From Posidonia oceanica (Eukaryota > Streptophyta > Magnoliopsida > Alismatales > Posidoniaceae): a stretch of DNA of 64,000 nt. The notes below the pieces were generated by a model that worked only from the letters and a program-made list of their open reading frames with translations, searched no databases and had not been told where the DNA came from. The position numbers were made by a program, and so were the translations under genes. Below are positions 23,461 to 35,600 of the stretch, one piece after another. The stretch lies in the NCBI GenBank assembly GCA_037176725.1, contig JAZBRS010000026.1, positions 147,137,501 through 147,201,500 on the forward strand, in the 5' to 3' direction. The stretch's first letter is position 1. The number at the start of each line of letters is the position of its first letter.

Positions 23461-24431
23461 TTTTTCATTATCTGTCTCATTCTTATCATCTGTCTTTTAA
23501 TTGAACAACTACAACAGATACACCTAACCCTTAGCACATTTGTGACCCTTGCTCCACTTCTCATCACAATTAAAAGACAATTCTTTAAATTTTCTTCTTT
23601 CAAACTCTTCAAGAGTGATACTTTTAACAGGTATCTTGTTCCCCAACCTCTCTCTAGTTTTGCTTGACTCTTGATGCTGCTAAAACATACTTCTCTTCTC
23701 CTGAACTGGCCTACTATGCTTTTTAATTTAGTGCCTTTAATTTGCAATTCTGATAACTAGCTAATTCAATAGCTTGTCTTAGTGTTTTAGGTTTGAAGGA
23801 TTGAACCTCATACTGCAAATCCTCCTTCAATTCACTAATGTAAACACTAAGTTACAAAGATTCAATTAAATCAGGTACTATATTACACAATCTCTCAAAT
23901 TTCACATAATAATCATCCAGAGAATCATCTTGTTTCAGCTTAGCCAAGAAACCATAGAATCTTCACATCTAGGACCAAACCTAACTACCAATGCTTTGGA
24001 CAATTCTTCCCAAGTAATGTTACCACTCTCATTATAAAACCAAAAGCACTCCAAAGCTAAATCATCCAAACGATAAAGAGCAATTGTAACCTTCTGTTCA
24101 AAGGGAACTTTATAAAATTTGAAGTATCTTTCCACTTTATAAAGCTAGATTTTGGGATTCGTCTTTCCTTCAAACTTGGGAAGCTTCACAGCAACTGGTT
24201 TGAATTGGTAGGTTTCCTAATTTCTACTTCGAGCACTGCTTTCTCCCCTCTCTGTCTTCTTCTTTCCCCCTTCGATAGACATCAATCGGTGCTCCATCTC
24301 ACTTATCTAATCAAAAGACTATACAAATCCAGCTAAATCTTGTTTCATGTTTCTTCTTACAAATTCCACCTCATTTCTATGATGTGTTGATCCAACAACA
24401 TCTTGATAGCATCCATCTCTTCAGATCTCAT
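23461..24431 (-). pseudogene. gag of Reina-like element (decayed)
   Basis: The likely start is ATG at 24429-24431, just after the primer site. A gag-domain fragment (FPKFEGKTNP, KVERYFKFYKVPFEQKV, LECFWFYNESGNITWEELSKAL) spans about 23935-24180. The knuckle region near 23560 reads SFNCDEKWSKGHKC, where the first cysteine of the CX2C pair is missing. Stops interrupt every 30-70 codons. Confidence 0.75.
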
Positions 24432-24460
24432 CTCGCCCTCTCGGTTAATGGGCAGGATTG

Positions 24461-24472
24461 GCTCTGATACCA
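24461..24472 (-). other. Primer binding site of Reina-like element
   Basis: Read on the minus strand, TGGTATCAGAGC starts 3 bp after the 5' LTR. It is complementary to initiator Met-tRNA. Confidence 0.93.
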
Positions 24473-24475
24473 AAA

Positions 24476-24840
24476 TGATAAAATCTAGAAGTGTTACTGT
24501 TGGCAACCGGAAGGAATCCCTGTCAGAACGCCTGCTTCTAGTGGTTGGCGCCGTCGTGAAATCACCCATGGAAGGTGGAAATGGAAAACTGGAAAGAGTA
24601 GGGAGGAAGTTCCTGTCATTGGTCCAAGAGTTGGAGCCAAAGCCGAGGAATTCGTTAGCCATTTATTACTGATAAAAGTATTTATACAAAGACAAAATCG
24701 AATCAACTCATGCGTTGGCTAACAAAAATTTATTATTTTTGTTAGCTATAATGCCAACCAAGATAATAGTCTAACGAGTAAAGAAATACATAAACCCGAT
24801 AACCCAACTGTATATTCCAATTACAACAAGTATTCTATTA
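24476..24840 (-). repeat. 5' LTR of Reina-like element
   Basis: A 365-bp partner of 19696-20095, shorter through several small deletions. It is bordered on the right by the GAGAA target duplication. Confidence 0.9.
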
Positions 24841-25557
24841 GAGAAAGGGGTTTTGAAGACTTTGACGGACGAGGAGAGAACTTTTTTTTTTTTGTTGCAA
24901 ATGATAGCAAAATATATTAGAAAATAACTTGATTATGAGTGTCATTGCTAAGTTAACAAAATACAAATAAAAAATTTAGATCCTGAAAAAAAGATACAAG
25001 GCACCTGATGGTAAATCTCATAAGGAGTCAGGAAAAAAGTAAGTAGAAGGGAAATCAAAATATTTAAAGTATTACAGACCGAATGCTCAACTAAAGCAAA
25101 TAATATGATCACATAAACAAATTTGAGTAGGAAAATAAAATCAAATTCCAACAATAAACTAATTACCGAAACCAGTGGAAGTCGAAGCAAGAGGATTATA
25201 AGCAACCTCGACGACCTGAACAGAAACATCAAACGATGGGATGGACAGAAGCCTCGGCGACAAGAAGAGAAATTTGAATTGATAGAATGGGAATTTAGGG
25301 CTTAGGATGGAGGAGAAAAGGGATTTGGGATTTTGTTTGGTTTTATTTCTAAGGTATATTAACTTGAGGTTATTAAAGTATTTTTATAGCATAACCATGG
25401 TTGAATAACTTTACAACCACATGAAGTTGAAGGAATCTAAACTTGGTTGATGACAAGGGACAAATGCATTGACAGTTAAATTAAATCATATGTGTGCAAT
25501 TAGAAAAATTTAGAGAATAAAATGCGAAGTCAAAAAAATCAAAGGGTATACATGCAA
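24841..25557. other. Right remnant of the interrupted TIR element
   Basis: Begins with GAGAA and ends in the right inverted terminus (about 25430-25557). A 60-residue plus-strand ORF at 25123-25305 has no recognisable domain. An oligo-T run occurs near 24882. Confidence 0.5.
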
Positions 25558-26305
25558 ATAACCTAATCACACTTGGGCAAAGATACCGTTTTGATCAATA
25601 TTTTCTAGAAATCAACTAAATACTCAGTGGAAGCAGCACTTCTAAATGGAGCAGAAGTTGGAAGAGTTGCCGCCTTCATAAAAAAAGCAGAAAAACTATT
25701 GTCTAGAAGAGAAGCAAAGACTATGGAAAACCATTTTCTGTGAGAAACGATTCTCAACAAAAGTTGGCATTCCAAAAGTCCATCCAAATGCCACCTACGG
25801 CTAACTAAGATTCAATGGGTCCATGCATAGGCCTAAATATCTTGAATCATAGTTGCAGTTCACTGGAGCTTCCATTTTCTGAATTTCCATGTAGGTGAAA
25901 TCATTGCTTACAAATGCATCCATTGTACTTCACAAGAACGTACTAGAAATAACAAATACAGTATTCAGCTAAGTCAACTGCGTCACCATCAGTACAACAA
26001 AACTTCAAAGGGAACTGCAAAATATACTTAGCATTCCGATATTCTTCTCTCTAATAGCGTTGACGAATTGTTCGTAAGATAAATAGTACCATGTGTGGAA
26101 ACAGAATAATTTAAAAGAGCCTAACAATTACATTTATTCATCCGCCAAAAAAAACCCTCCGTGCCTCCAATCCTCGCTCCCAAGTTGAACCTCAAAACAG
26201 CATGGTAGCAGGTGAAAGCGACAAGATAGGAGGCACACGTGATACTTTTTCTTTGAAGAACTGAGACTAAAATGCGGAACAAAATAGAGGGATCATAACA
26301 CAATC
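25558..26305 (-). other. 3' untranslated / downstream region of the CCCH gene
   Basis: There is no other gene here. On the minus strand an AATAAA signal lies at 26133-26138, about 170 nt past the stop codon, a plausible polyadenylation signal. The true transcript end cannot be fixed from sequence. Confidence 0.4.
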
Positions 26306-26647
26306 CTAGTCAGATTGGTCTATCAGGGTTCCCGAAGATGTACTTTGTCTAGAAGAAGCCTGTGGTCGTGCATTTTCAGAGAAACTTGCATTCCTCTCTG
26401 CATTGTTGTTTGCTGCTTCAGATTTTGTGACACCGTCAGTCAACTTCAATGTTTTGGAGTGGGCTGAATCTGGTGGTGTCCAAGTGACTTGAGAGCTTCT
26501 TTGGTATGGGAAGAGGACTGAAGGGTCAGAAACAGAGACAGCGGGAACAGCATAATTATAGTATCCTGCCAATGGATGATCATATTTGCAGCCCAGACCA
26601 TATTTGCAGCTTCCATTACTGCTGTAAAACGTACACACAGCCTGACC
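26306..26647 (-). CDS. CCCH gene, coding exon 7 (finger 5, C-terminus)
   Basis: 114 codons including stop TAG (26306-26308). The acceptor is CATGAAG|GGTCAG; a nearby alternative AG would shift the frame. Finger 5 ([20 protein letters not shown]) precedes a Ser/Asn-rich tail. Confidence 0.92.
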   Translation of the reverse strand, partial: GQAVCTFYSSNGSCKYGLGCKYDHPLAGYYNYAVPAVSVSDPSVLFPYQRSSQVTWTPPDSAHSKTLKLTDGVTKSEAANNNAERNASFSENARPQASSRQSTSSGTLIDQSD

Positions 26648-29600
26648 CTTCATGAGCAATCAAGCAATAAGTCAGCAAAGAAGAATGAAATAAATCCTAT
26701 TAGTGAAGAGGAAGGACCCATAATGATGAATTGAAAGAGTAAAATGTTGACCAATATCATCAAATTGAGCATTAGATCTACCGGTCTAAGAGGAAGGCCC
26801 AGGGGTCCAATAATGCATGCAGTTGACGATGTTATTCTGTCTTTTGGGTGATGATACTTGCAAGTCGATCCATACTTACAGCTACCATTCTTCATGTAAT
26901 ACTGGCAGTCAGGCTGATCAGGCCTTTCTGGGAAAAGAACAGGGGTGCTTGAATGAAATTGCACATGATTGGAGTTGGCCATCTGGCTAGGTCCATGTGT
27001 GTCACTGGATAACGTTGGGCTAACTGCACCCTGCGTATTTATCAACAAAAAATGGGTAAAATGGGAAAAAGAAGTATAAACTACTAAAACCAAGGAAAAA
27101 CTTCTAGGAAGCATGGGAAATGGCAATTTATGATAAACTAGGACACAAACACAGCAATAACATATGTATTAATATGTTGTATTTATCACATTATTACAAA
27201 CAAATATAGCAAAACAATATTTAGAAAGTCCAAAGTAATGGAAAAATGGTGCTGAATTCCTACACCATTAAAACAACATTCAAGTGCTTAGAGATTCAGA
27301 TAGTCGAGTATAAAAAAATATTAAACAACAATATAGATAGTATACATAGTCACCAGGGCCAAGGAAGTGGTGTTCCATAATGACCCAATATACGATCAGT
27401 GCACTATTGATACATATAACAACCAAATATGCTTAGTGCCTAGTTATGGAACTTATTTTAGCTAAGCCTGAATTGTTGCCCTAAATGAGAAGGATGCTAC
27501 TCAAATACAAGATTTTTTTGGCAAACATGGGTAATATCAAATCATATGGATACCCAGAACATCCAACAATGCAATATCGTAGGTATAGGTAAATAAATGC
27601 AGTCTTATACATCTAATCTAATCATCTGGATACCCAGAACATCCCCACAGTCCAACAAGTTTTGGGCTGTTGCCATGACCGAAATCTGTTGTGAACACAC
27701 AGGTATAATAGCCTCCCAGAAGTGTGTGGCTTCCTTTGGAAAAACAAATGTCTGAAACAATATAATTGTTAATATTCTACCCACTGTTTCGAATAAAGAC
27801 AATTCAGGCTGAAATTTATTTTATTGTGGTGAGATTAGGTTTTAAAATGTTCCTTTTGTAATGCTTGCCAAAATAGGAGTAGAAAAATGATATTAAGAAT
27901 TTTATGTTAAACTTGGAGGCTAAGATAACACATTGATATCCAGTGCGACAGATTCTTACTGATGAGCAGAAGGAACTGTGAATCCATCAACCACACACAA
28001 CATGCAATTCGGATACACAAGGAACAATTCAAAGAACTCCAAAATGCATAAAAATGACTTGAACTAGCCACTTCAGCATTAATAAAATTAATTTAGGAAG
28101 TGAAACCCACCAGACAAGTTTATTTTCAAGTTCTGTAGAAAGAGAGCTACAGAACCTTTTCGTCTCAGATAACAAAGATGCCACTGACCAGAAAGTGTAG
28201 ATGCTAGAGAGCCATAATGAAAATTGAAATCAGAATAGCATACGAGTAGAAAGATTGGGTGCAGGTTAAAATAACTCATTAGATAACAAAATGTTCAGAA
28301 CAGCAAAAATACAGCAACTTTTCAAGGACTGCAGATGCGTTCCAACTGTGGCAAGATTAACAATTGAACCAATGGTTACAACAAAAAAAAAATCAAAAGA
28401 AAATGAATTCATAGCAATGTCAAGCATAAACAATTTATCAATCTACTGAAGCATCTGCATTGATAGCTGAAAGTACGAGAACAAAGGTAAGAGTGATCCA
28501 GGAACGTTAATGACTATCATATGATAATTTATGTCCATATTGCATTGGGCTTTCATATATAAATGAATTACTGTATGGCTTACCATATCCTTCACAATTT
28601 GCAGTCACACATTGTCTAATAGTTAAATTCTATAAGCTCATAACATCAGAGAATCCAGCTCTGGCCAATGCTAGATGACAAGGAAAACCACAGATCGTAT
28701 GAAAATTACTTTTTAGGAAAATGGTATACAGACCTCCAATTCGACCCCTTTTCCGACCTCTCTGACGTGACTTCTGACGTAGAGATCACGTGAATCACAC
28801 GCGACCTCCCGCTCCCTCTCCTACTGTTCTGCAATTGACATGACGGTTCATTTTACGCTCGTCTTTTGAGGATTGAAAGGCGGTATACGTTTCCTATTTA
28901 CCCTTCCTCTTCATTTCAAATCACTGGAACCTTCTTCCCCTTTCACCGGAAACCGCTTGGTCTTCTTCCCCTTTTCCCCTCGTCTGCAACCGTTGAAGAT
29001 TCTCCTTCTTCAATCTCAACACAAAATGGCAAGAAAAGGATGACAGGTTGTTGAGAATGAATCTTATGAAATTGAGAGTAGCAGCTTGTTATAAAGTTTA
29101 TATTATGTATTAGGATTGTAGTGGGTAATCGGATTATTAGATATCCATCCAGTCTAGGATTTCAGTCATACCCTATATATATGTAACTACAGTTTCAAAA
29201 TAACATAGATCCTTTTTCTCTTTTACTTTCTACATGGTACCAGAGCAGGGACAAACCCTAGCCATCACCCTACCCCTCCCCTACCGCCGGCCCTCTTTTT
29301 TTTCTCCTCTCCGGCGTCTCCTTCCACATCTACGGCACCAGCACAACTGCTAGCCCCTCTCTCCCGCACCCTCCAGCGCCGCCAGCAACCTCCAGTCTCT
29401 CCTCCGACGCTGCCAGCAGCACAAGAGCACCCCTCCAGGGGTGCCGACAGTCCCAACGGGGCTGTCCAGAACAACCACTTTCAGAGAGCCGACGCCGCCG
29501 GTAGGGTCTTCCAGACCCTTCAGGCCCGCCAGCAGTTTTTTCTCAAGCCTTCCGGCTTGTTGTCCACCTCCTTCGACCATGTTTTAGGCCTCCTACCAGT

Positions 29601-32600
29601 TAACAGTCATTGTTTGTGTGTGGATACATGATATCCACACGTGTTTGTGCCTCTTGGCTCAACTCTCCACAAAATCAGATGGAGAAGCCATGTAGGGCTT
29701 CGAAAGACAATAAGACATGTCGATCGTTTTTTCTTTATCACTGGTATGTCATCTTTCTGTCATTGTATGTCATTATCTTCGTTTTCCTTGCATGTAGCTA
29801 CCATTCCGTCCATCTCGTTGCACTTTTCTCCGTTGGAGGAAATATACAGATAGACTTAAATCTGCTCAGCGAGAGATTTTCTTGAAGACTCCATTTAAGC
29901 ACTTTCTTGATATAGATCCCCTATGGGTGGATAACCCCTTCGTCTAGAATCTATTAGCATATTATGATGCTAAAAAATATAGATTTCGCATTGCAAAATC
30001 TCTAGTAAAGCTCAATCCAGTATGCGTTTGTTTGCTTTTGGGGTTGTCTATTGCAAACAGTGCATCCCCAGACCTCTATACGCCTACCCTATCTGTTATT
30101 TTGGAGCGACGCTTCAGTAGCCTAAAAATTGTAGAGGCCAAGTAATGTGAGAAGTACTTCAAAATATTCTCTTCGAGAAAGAGTCCCAACAAACACCGGA
30201 GGACAACGAGAACGTTGCCAAGATTTTGATTTTGTTTCTTTTTACATTATACCTCTTCCCCAATGATCCGCTCCATGTCCCTGAAGGAGCCTTCCATTAT
30301 GTCGATGACTTGCCCATAATTGAAGAATTTTCATGGGAAACTGCTGTTTATAGACTCCTTCACTCTTAATTATCTAAAGCCAAACGTAAACTACAAGTCA
30401 ATGAAGATATTCGATTCGGTTACATTGATGGTTGTACAACAATTCTTTTGGTAAGTATTCCTTCTGTTATTTGATATCATAGAGCAGACTCATTGCGCTG
30501 TTACATAGTGGTGTCATTGTGTTATTACATAGTAGTGTTATAATGGTACCTGTGTGTTGTTAAGCTTCTTCTCTTATTTGATGTTATAGCGGTGTCACAG
30601 TGATGTCCTAGTAGTGTCATAATGATGTCTGTGTTCTATTAGACTTCTCCTCTTATTTGATATCATAATGGTGTCATAGTGATGTACTAGTGGTTTCAGA
30701 GTGCTATAGTGTTGTCTGTGTGCTGTTAGGCTTCTCCTCATATTTGATATCATAGTGGTGTCATTGGCTTGTAATATATCACATTAATCATATTTATTTC
30801 TCCTGTGTTATATCATAGCCTTGGTTCTTTGAGCACTTTAATATCGACACAGCCAATACATTGAAACCTCTACCCTGCATCAATCATTGGGATCGTGAGT
30901 GGGATTTGTCGAAAGTCTTTTCCCAATCAAAGTGGAGATTGTCAGACTTATCTAAGACCACTGTGAGTAAAACGAGTAAATCACTTAAGCAAGTTATTTA
31001 TGCGCAAAGTGTTTATGTAAAATGTTTTCTTTCCGTGTATGTAGGTCAGATTCCTTGAGATCACACCCACTGATGAAGAGAAGGAACGATACAGGTTACT
31101 TGATGTAGTGGATCTTGAAGACGATGATCGGTCTTCTTCTGATGGGGCACCAGGACCATTAGAAGGTGATGGTGAATGTCCTGAGAATATCACTAGAACA
31201 ACATGGAAACAATATTGAAAGTGTTAGACCATATCGACCCTCGCGCTCAATGGGCCAAGGTAGCAAAGCAAAACAAGGAAAAACAAGCTATGGTCGAGGC
31301 CCAACTTAAAGAGAAGGATGGCATGATAGCTCGTCTTAAAGTCCAGGTGAGGGCTCTCATGTAGGATAAAGCCACTTTAATGGAAGAGGTAAAGGTCCTG
31401 AGGGTACAATGTTGAGGCCTTGAAATTCAAGTTGAAAAACCCAACCATTAGCACCAGGACACAATGTTTGACTTGATAATCGGAGAAGTCCTTAATGATC
31501 TCCGTAGGAGCAACTAGGACCCCATGTAACTCCCCGATGATTCGAGGACAAGGAGACGGGAAGGGAGTAAAAGGAAGCAGCAACCCCAAACACCCTTAAC
31601 AGAGTAGGAACAGGAGCAACCCCAAGTATCTCTAGCGTAGGAGTAGGAGCAACCCCAAACACCCCCTGCAGAGCAAGAGCAGCAACCCCAGCAGAACAAG
31701 AGCAGCAACCCAGTAGAGCAGCAGCAACCCAAGCAACGAAGAGACCCAACAGGAAGTAGCAACCCCAAGCATCCCCAGCAGCGCAGAGCAGGAAACAGCA
31801 ATCCCGAGCACCCCCAGCAGCACACGAGCAACCCTAAACACCCTCAGTAGAGCAACAACCCCAAGCACTCCCAGTAACACAGGAGCAGGAGCAACCCGAA
31901 GCACCCCTAGCAGCGCAGAAGCCAATAATTAAGAAGAAACGAATGGCAACGAAGAGGCCCAAGGAAAGACAAGTACAACGATTGGACAACACAAAGAAGC
32001 TAAAACAAGTATGAATTTCTTTGTATTGTATAAATTCATAATGTACAAATCGTATCATTACTCTATCGTAATGCTATCATGGAGTAGTCCGAGCAAGTAG
32101 TTGAGGAAGATGGTGGAAGGCAACGATTCTCCCCAACTAGAGATCTCACCTTTTCGAAACATATAATAAAATTCAAAGAGTAAGATGGAACGGTATTTTA
32201 TGGCATAAATAGCAAAGAGAGGCAAGTGTTAGAGCTGCTGACCAGTCCCAAGTATCTAAATGAATCTGTGTTATGGTACAATGAACCAAATTGTCTGAAG
32301 AGATCACACTTCAAGGACATCTTGCGCATGGTACTTGCATCGATTCGGATGTAAGAACTCACAGTCTCATCTACATAATTTTGTTCCTCATGTAATTATA
32401 GTTAACATAGTGTTTTTTCTATCCCTCAGGTCGTGGACTGCTTCATTCAACTCTTAGAAAAGGAGAGACTTCGATTAATCAGGCAAATATGTCATCTTCA
32501 TGGACACTAATGCAACTCAATTTTTAGCCCAAAGACAGATAGACGAAGCTAAAATGATGCTTGGCAATATCGTGAACAACCTCTCACAAGCAGACTACAT

Positions 32601-35600
32601 TGCCCAACCTATTATATCATCGGATCACTGGCATCTATTGGTAGTAGACTTCCATGAGTGTCATGCGACATCCTACAATAGCCTTCTCACCGACGATGTA
32701 ATCAAATCAGGTACACAGGAAGCTGTTGGTGTACACGACGAAACAACATTGTTATCGTCGAAGCAGTGGTATCAACTAATAAATTCGATGCTAGGACTTT
32801 CTAAAGAGTGGTCGATAAGCTTTGCTCGGAACTATAATCAGTAAGCTTCAGAATCAATAATTACGCAGTATATGTTTTGCATTAGATGGATTGTCTGCAT
32901 AATGGAATGGGAATATGTGACGATGATCCTATGCAGATGCATGCATTACAAGCAACAATACTACTTAGATTCCTCAAAGACTCATGTGCACTGCCAGATA
33001 ATAGATTGACAGTACTTTGATAGTAGTTTACTTGATACTTGATACTTCTATATTTTGATACTTGATAGATTATCAACAGTTTGATAGTATTAAACAAATA
33101 CTTTGACTACAATTTGATACAATTTTGATAGTAGTTTGATAATATTTTACTCGATACTTTGACCGTAATGTAATATCTATTTTACTTTGATACTATTTTA
33201 CATGATACATTGATAGTTTCATAATATCTTGTAAAATTACAATTGGTCTTAAGACAAGTTTTCCGTTGCTAGAGTCATCGATATCTATTATTGGAATTCA
33301 TAGTCCAATTGGTCTTCTACGTGTGCTTTCTTCTTCTTCTCCTTTTGAGTATCTCGAAAATATTTGGCAACAATTTTTTCCCTTGTTAACTTCCTTCTGT
33401 TAGTGGGTGGTCAGTGTGGTTTATTAACAAGATGAGGATCTTTGATGACAGGTGTTTCCATATTTTCATTCTTGGTATCCGAAGTCACTGAAAATAAATA
33501 TACTGGGTCTACGGAGGGAGTTAGTTTTCTAAGAGCATCTGTTATAGCATCGACAACTCTGAGATATTTCTCCTCCGATACAGCTCCAATCTTGACAAAT
33601 TTAGAATATCTTCATACCTTCCTAGAGTATTATCCATCCGTCTCTCACAAATGTAAATTTCTTTCATATACAACTGCTCTTGGTTTTTATTCCATCTATC
33701 AAGCAAATATTGAGGAGGCACACATTCTATCCTCCTATTGTTCATCACGGCAAAGATATGCTTGCATAGTATTCCCCTGTGCATAAATGATCGACAGTTG
33801 CATGCATTTCAGATCCATGCTATGTTACTTCCATTCAATTGTGTACATCTTCTCAAATGTGAAAGGTGACTCCGTTGACGTCATCAGCTCACTCACGAAA
33901 TAAATAAATTGACTGTCATTGTCTTGTTGGTGAAACCTCGTAGTACATAATGTTGACAATTTCCTCTTGATACTTCTTAAACATGGTTAAAGTGTATGTC
34001 TTACCAAATTGTTTCTCGAACACAAGTTGTGTAAGCAAATTCGGTTTCTTGTAAACACAATCTAACTCAGCTTGTGCTTCCTTTTCATATTTAGCCTAAA
34101 GTACCACCTTATATTGTTGAACAAATTGTTTTAGTGTTGTCTTCAAATTTATGTAACCATTAAAGACGCGTTCATTCCTTCATTCCTTTGTGCTGTAGAC
34201 ATATCTGGTGACACAAAAGTAACTAATCATGACACACATCACTATGATAATATAATGACACCACTATGATAATGTAATAACACCACTATAATACATAATA
34301 GAGGTAAACATACCAGAACACATACTAACCCAAAAGGTGTCCTCGACAAACACAGGCACCCAAATTTAACGCAATTGATACAACTTCACCAGTCATTTAA
34401 AATTTCTTAATTCCTATTTTATCAACATTAGTTCCCAAACATCCTCAAATTCCTCTACTTAGGGAATCATAGACTATATTCTGCATAACCTTCTTTGCCG
34501 CCTATCTCTTAATGGAGTCTAATTTTCCAAACTTGGCAAGAATTTTGTTCATTATGTACCAGAGACACAACCGATACTTCGCTTGAGAGAAGACATGCTT
34601 CACCACTCGCATGATGGCTACTGATTTGTAATTATGGGTTTAGGTTGAATACCATGCATGCAGTTCAGCCACGTCTTGAATAACCACATGTATTTTGAAA
34701 TTGTCTCATCTGACAGAAATACACATCCAAGTAACACAGAATAGACATGATGGTTAACCCCAACAAAAGGGGTGAACGACATATCCCACTTGTTCACCAA
34801 ATATGTCATGTCAAAAGACACATCGTTGTCTTAGATATAGGTATTCTAACACAGTCATTGTTCGCAATTACTTTCTCACTTGTTTATACCTACGGCTTCT
34901 ACAACAAACAAAGCCATTATCTTAGATATAGGTATTCCAGCATGGTCATTGTTCGCAATTATTTTCTTATGTAAATATGTCATCTTCCTCTTCAAGCGTA
35001 GTGATCACATCAGTGACTTGTCCAATATTTCATGGTTATGCTCGTGGTTCACGTACGTTACATGGTATCTACCATTATTGTGTAGGCGAACCATTATTTG
35101 AGCTTGACATTGTGTCTTTGCCGAAAGCTTCGTTCCATACACTAAGTCGTGAAACTTCACTAGGCCTTTTCCTTCTTTACAGCAAGCAAAGATAACTCTC
35201 TTGTATGGATTATCACTTGAGTCGGCTATCTTACAGGAACATCGTATCTTCACACCAAACCTTACACTATCTGCATGAACCGTGTAACATTTCAAACTGC
35301 TACAGAATAATTTAAACTCCATTCCAACTGCAGGAGCCATTAAGATAGTATCTTGAGGAAGACTGTCCAGATCAACAAAACGTACTTCATTGACTCCACT
35401 TCATCATTAGAAATTTCCATATCAACGACATGATCGACATTAACCTCCACTTTCTTGCTTTCTCTATTACCATCTACATCTTGCTCATTACTATATCGGA
35501 CCTGAATTCCAAGTGTCACAAAAATCGTCCTCCAAGTTGATATTTTCCACTTTATCTGTCATATTTAGTCATATTTCTCCTGAGAATAACACAAAGAAAC

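Larger units (their letters stand above)
19696..24840 (-). mobile_element. Complete Reina-like Ty3/gypsy chromovirus, minus strand (5.1 kb)
   Basis: The ends are TGATAGAAT and its near-inverse. A perfect 5-bp target duplication GAGAA flanks the element (19691-19695 and 24841-24845). It has short LTRs (400 and 365 bp), a Met-tRNA primer site, gag, protease, RT, RNase H, integrase and a chromodomain-like tail. The small size and short LTRs fit the Reina clade. The LTRs differ by many substitutions and indels, far more than those of its neighbours, so it is the oldest complete LTR element here. Coding sequence is broken throughout. It sits in the right half of the interrupted TIR element. Confidence 0.9.
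8437..25557. mobile_element. Interrupted TIR DNA element (three remnants), host of two LTR retrotransposons
   Basis: The left terminus (8437-8501) reads TTGCATATATACC...TTTTTCTAATTG. An inverted counterpart lies at about 25430-25557, and its complement contains TTGCATGTATACCC and TTTTTCTAATTG. The match continues past the first retrotransposon: the sequence after 19342 (CAGTGCATCTGT, then CAATCAAGTTT) pairs with the inverted inner part of the right end (CAATGCATTTGT, CAACCAAGTTT). Removing 8502-19346 and 19696-24845 leaves an element of roughly 1.1 kb in three pieces (8437-8501, 19342-19695, 24841-25557) with inverted ends above 120 bp. No transposase is present, so it was non-autonomous. Its target duplication is not clear. 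Confidence 0.6.
29870..33020 (+). pseudogene. Ulp1/C48 protease-like gene carried by the Mutator-like element
   Basis: The N-terminal part (29884 onward) reads [17 protein letters not shown], a stop, then [25 protein letters not shown] (near 30335) and [16 protein letters not shown] (after 30819) follow. These resemble the plant-mobile/DUF1985 region that precedes Ulp1 domains in transposon-borne genes. Likely introns are 30451-30818, 30963-31044 and 32351-32429. A repetitive Gln/Pro-rich stretch (31560-31920) and a basic [11 protein letters not shown] patch lead to the protease domain at 32490-32844. There DHWHLLVVD keeps the histidine, but the usual YDSL reads YNSL, so the catalytic Asp is Asn. 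Stops and a frameshift near 32488 make it a pseudogene. Ulp1 enzymes cut SUMO; the role in transposons is not established. Confidence 0.65.

Noticed and set aside
33442..33786. Plus-strand 114-codon ORF
   Set aside because: It is antisense to the SWIM-finger region of the FAR1-type transposase.
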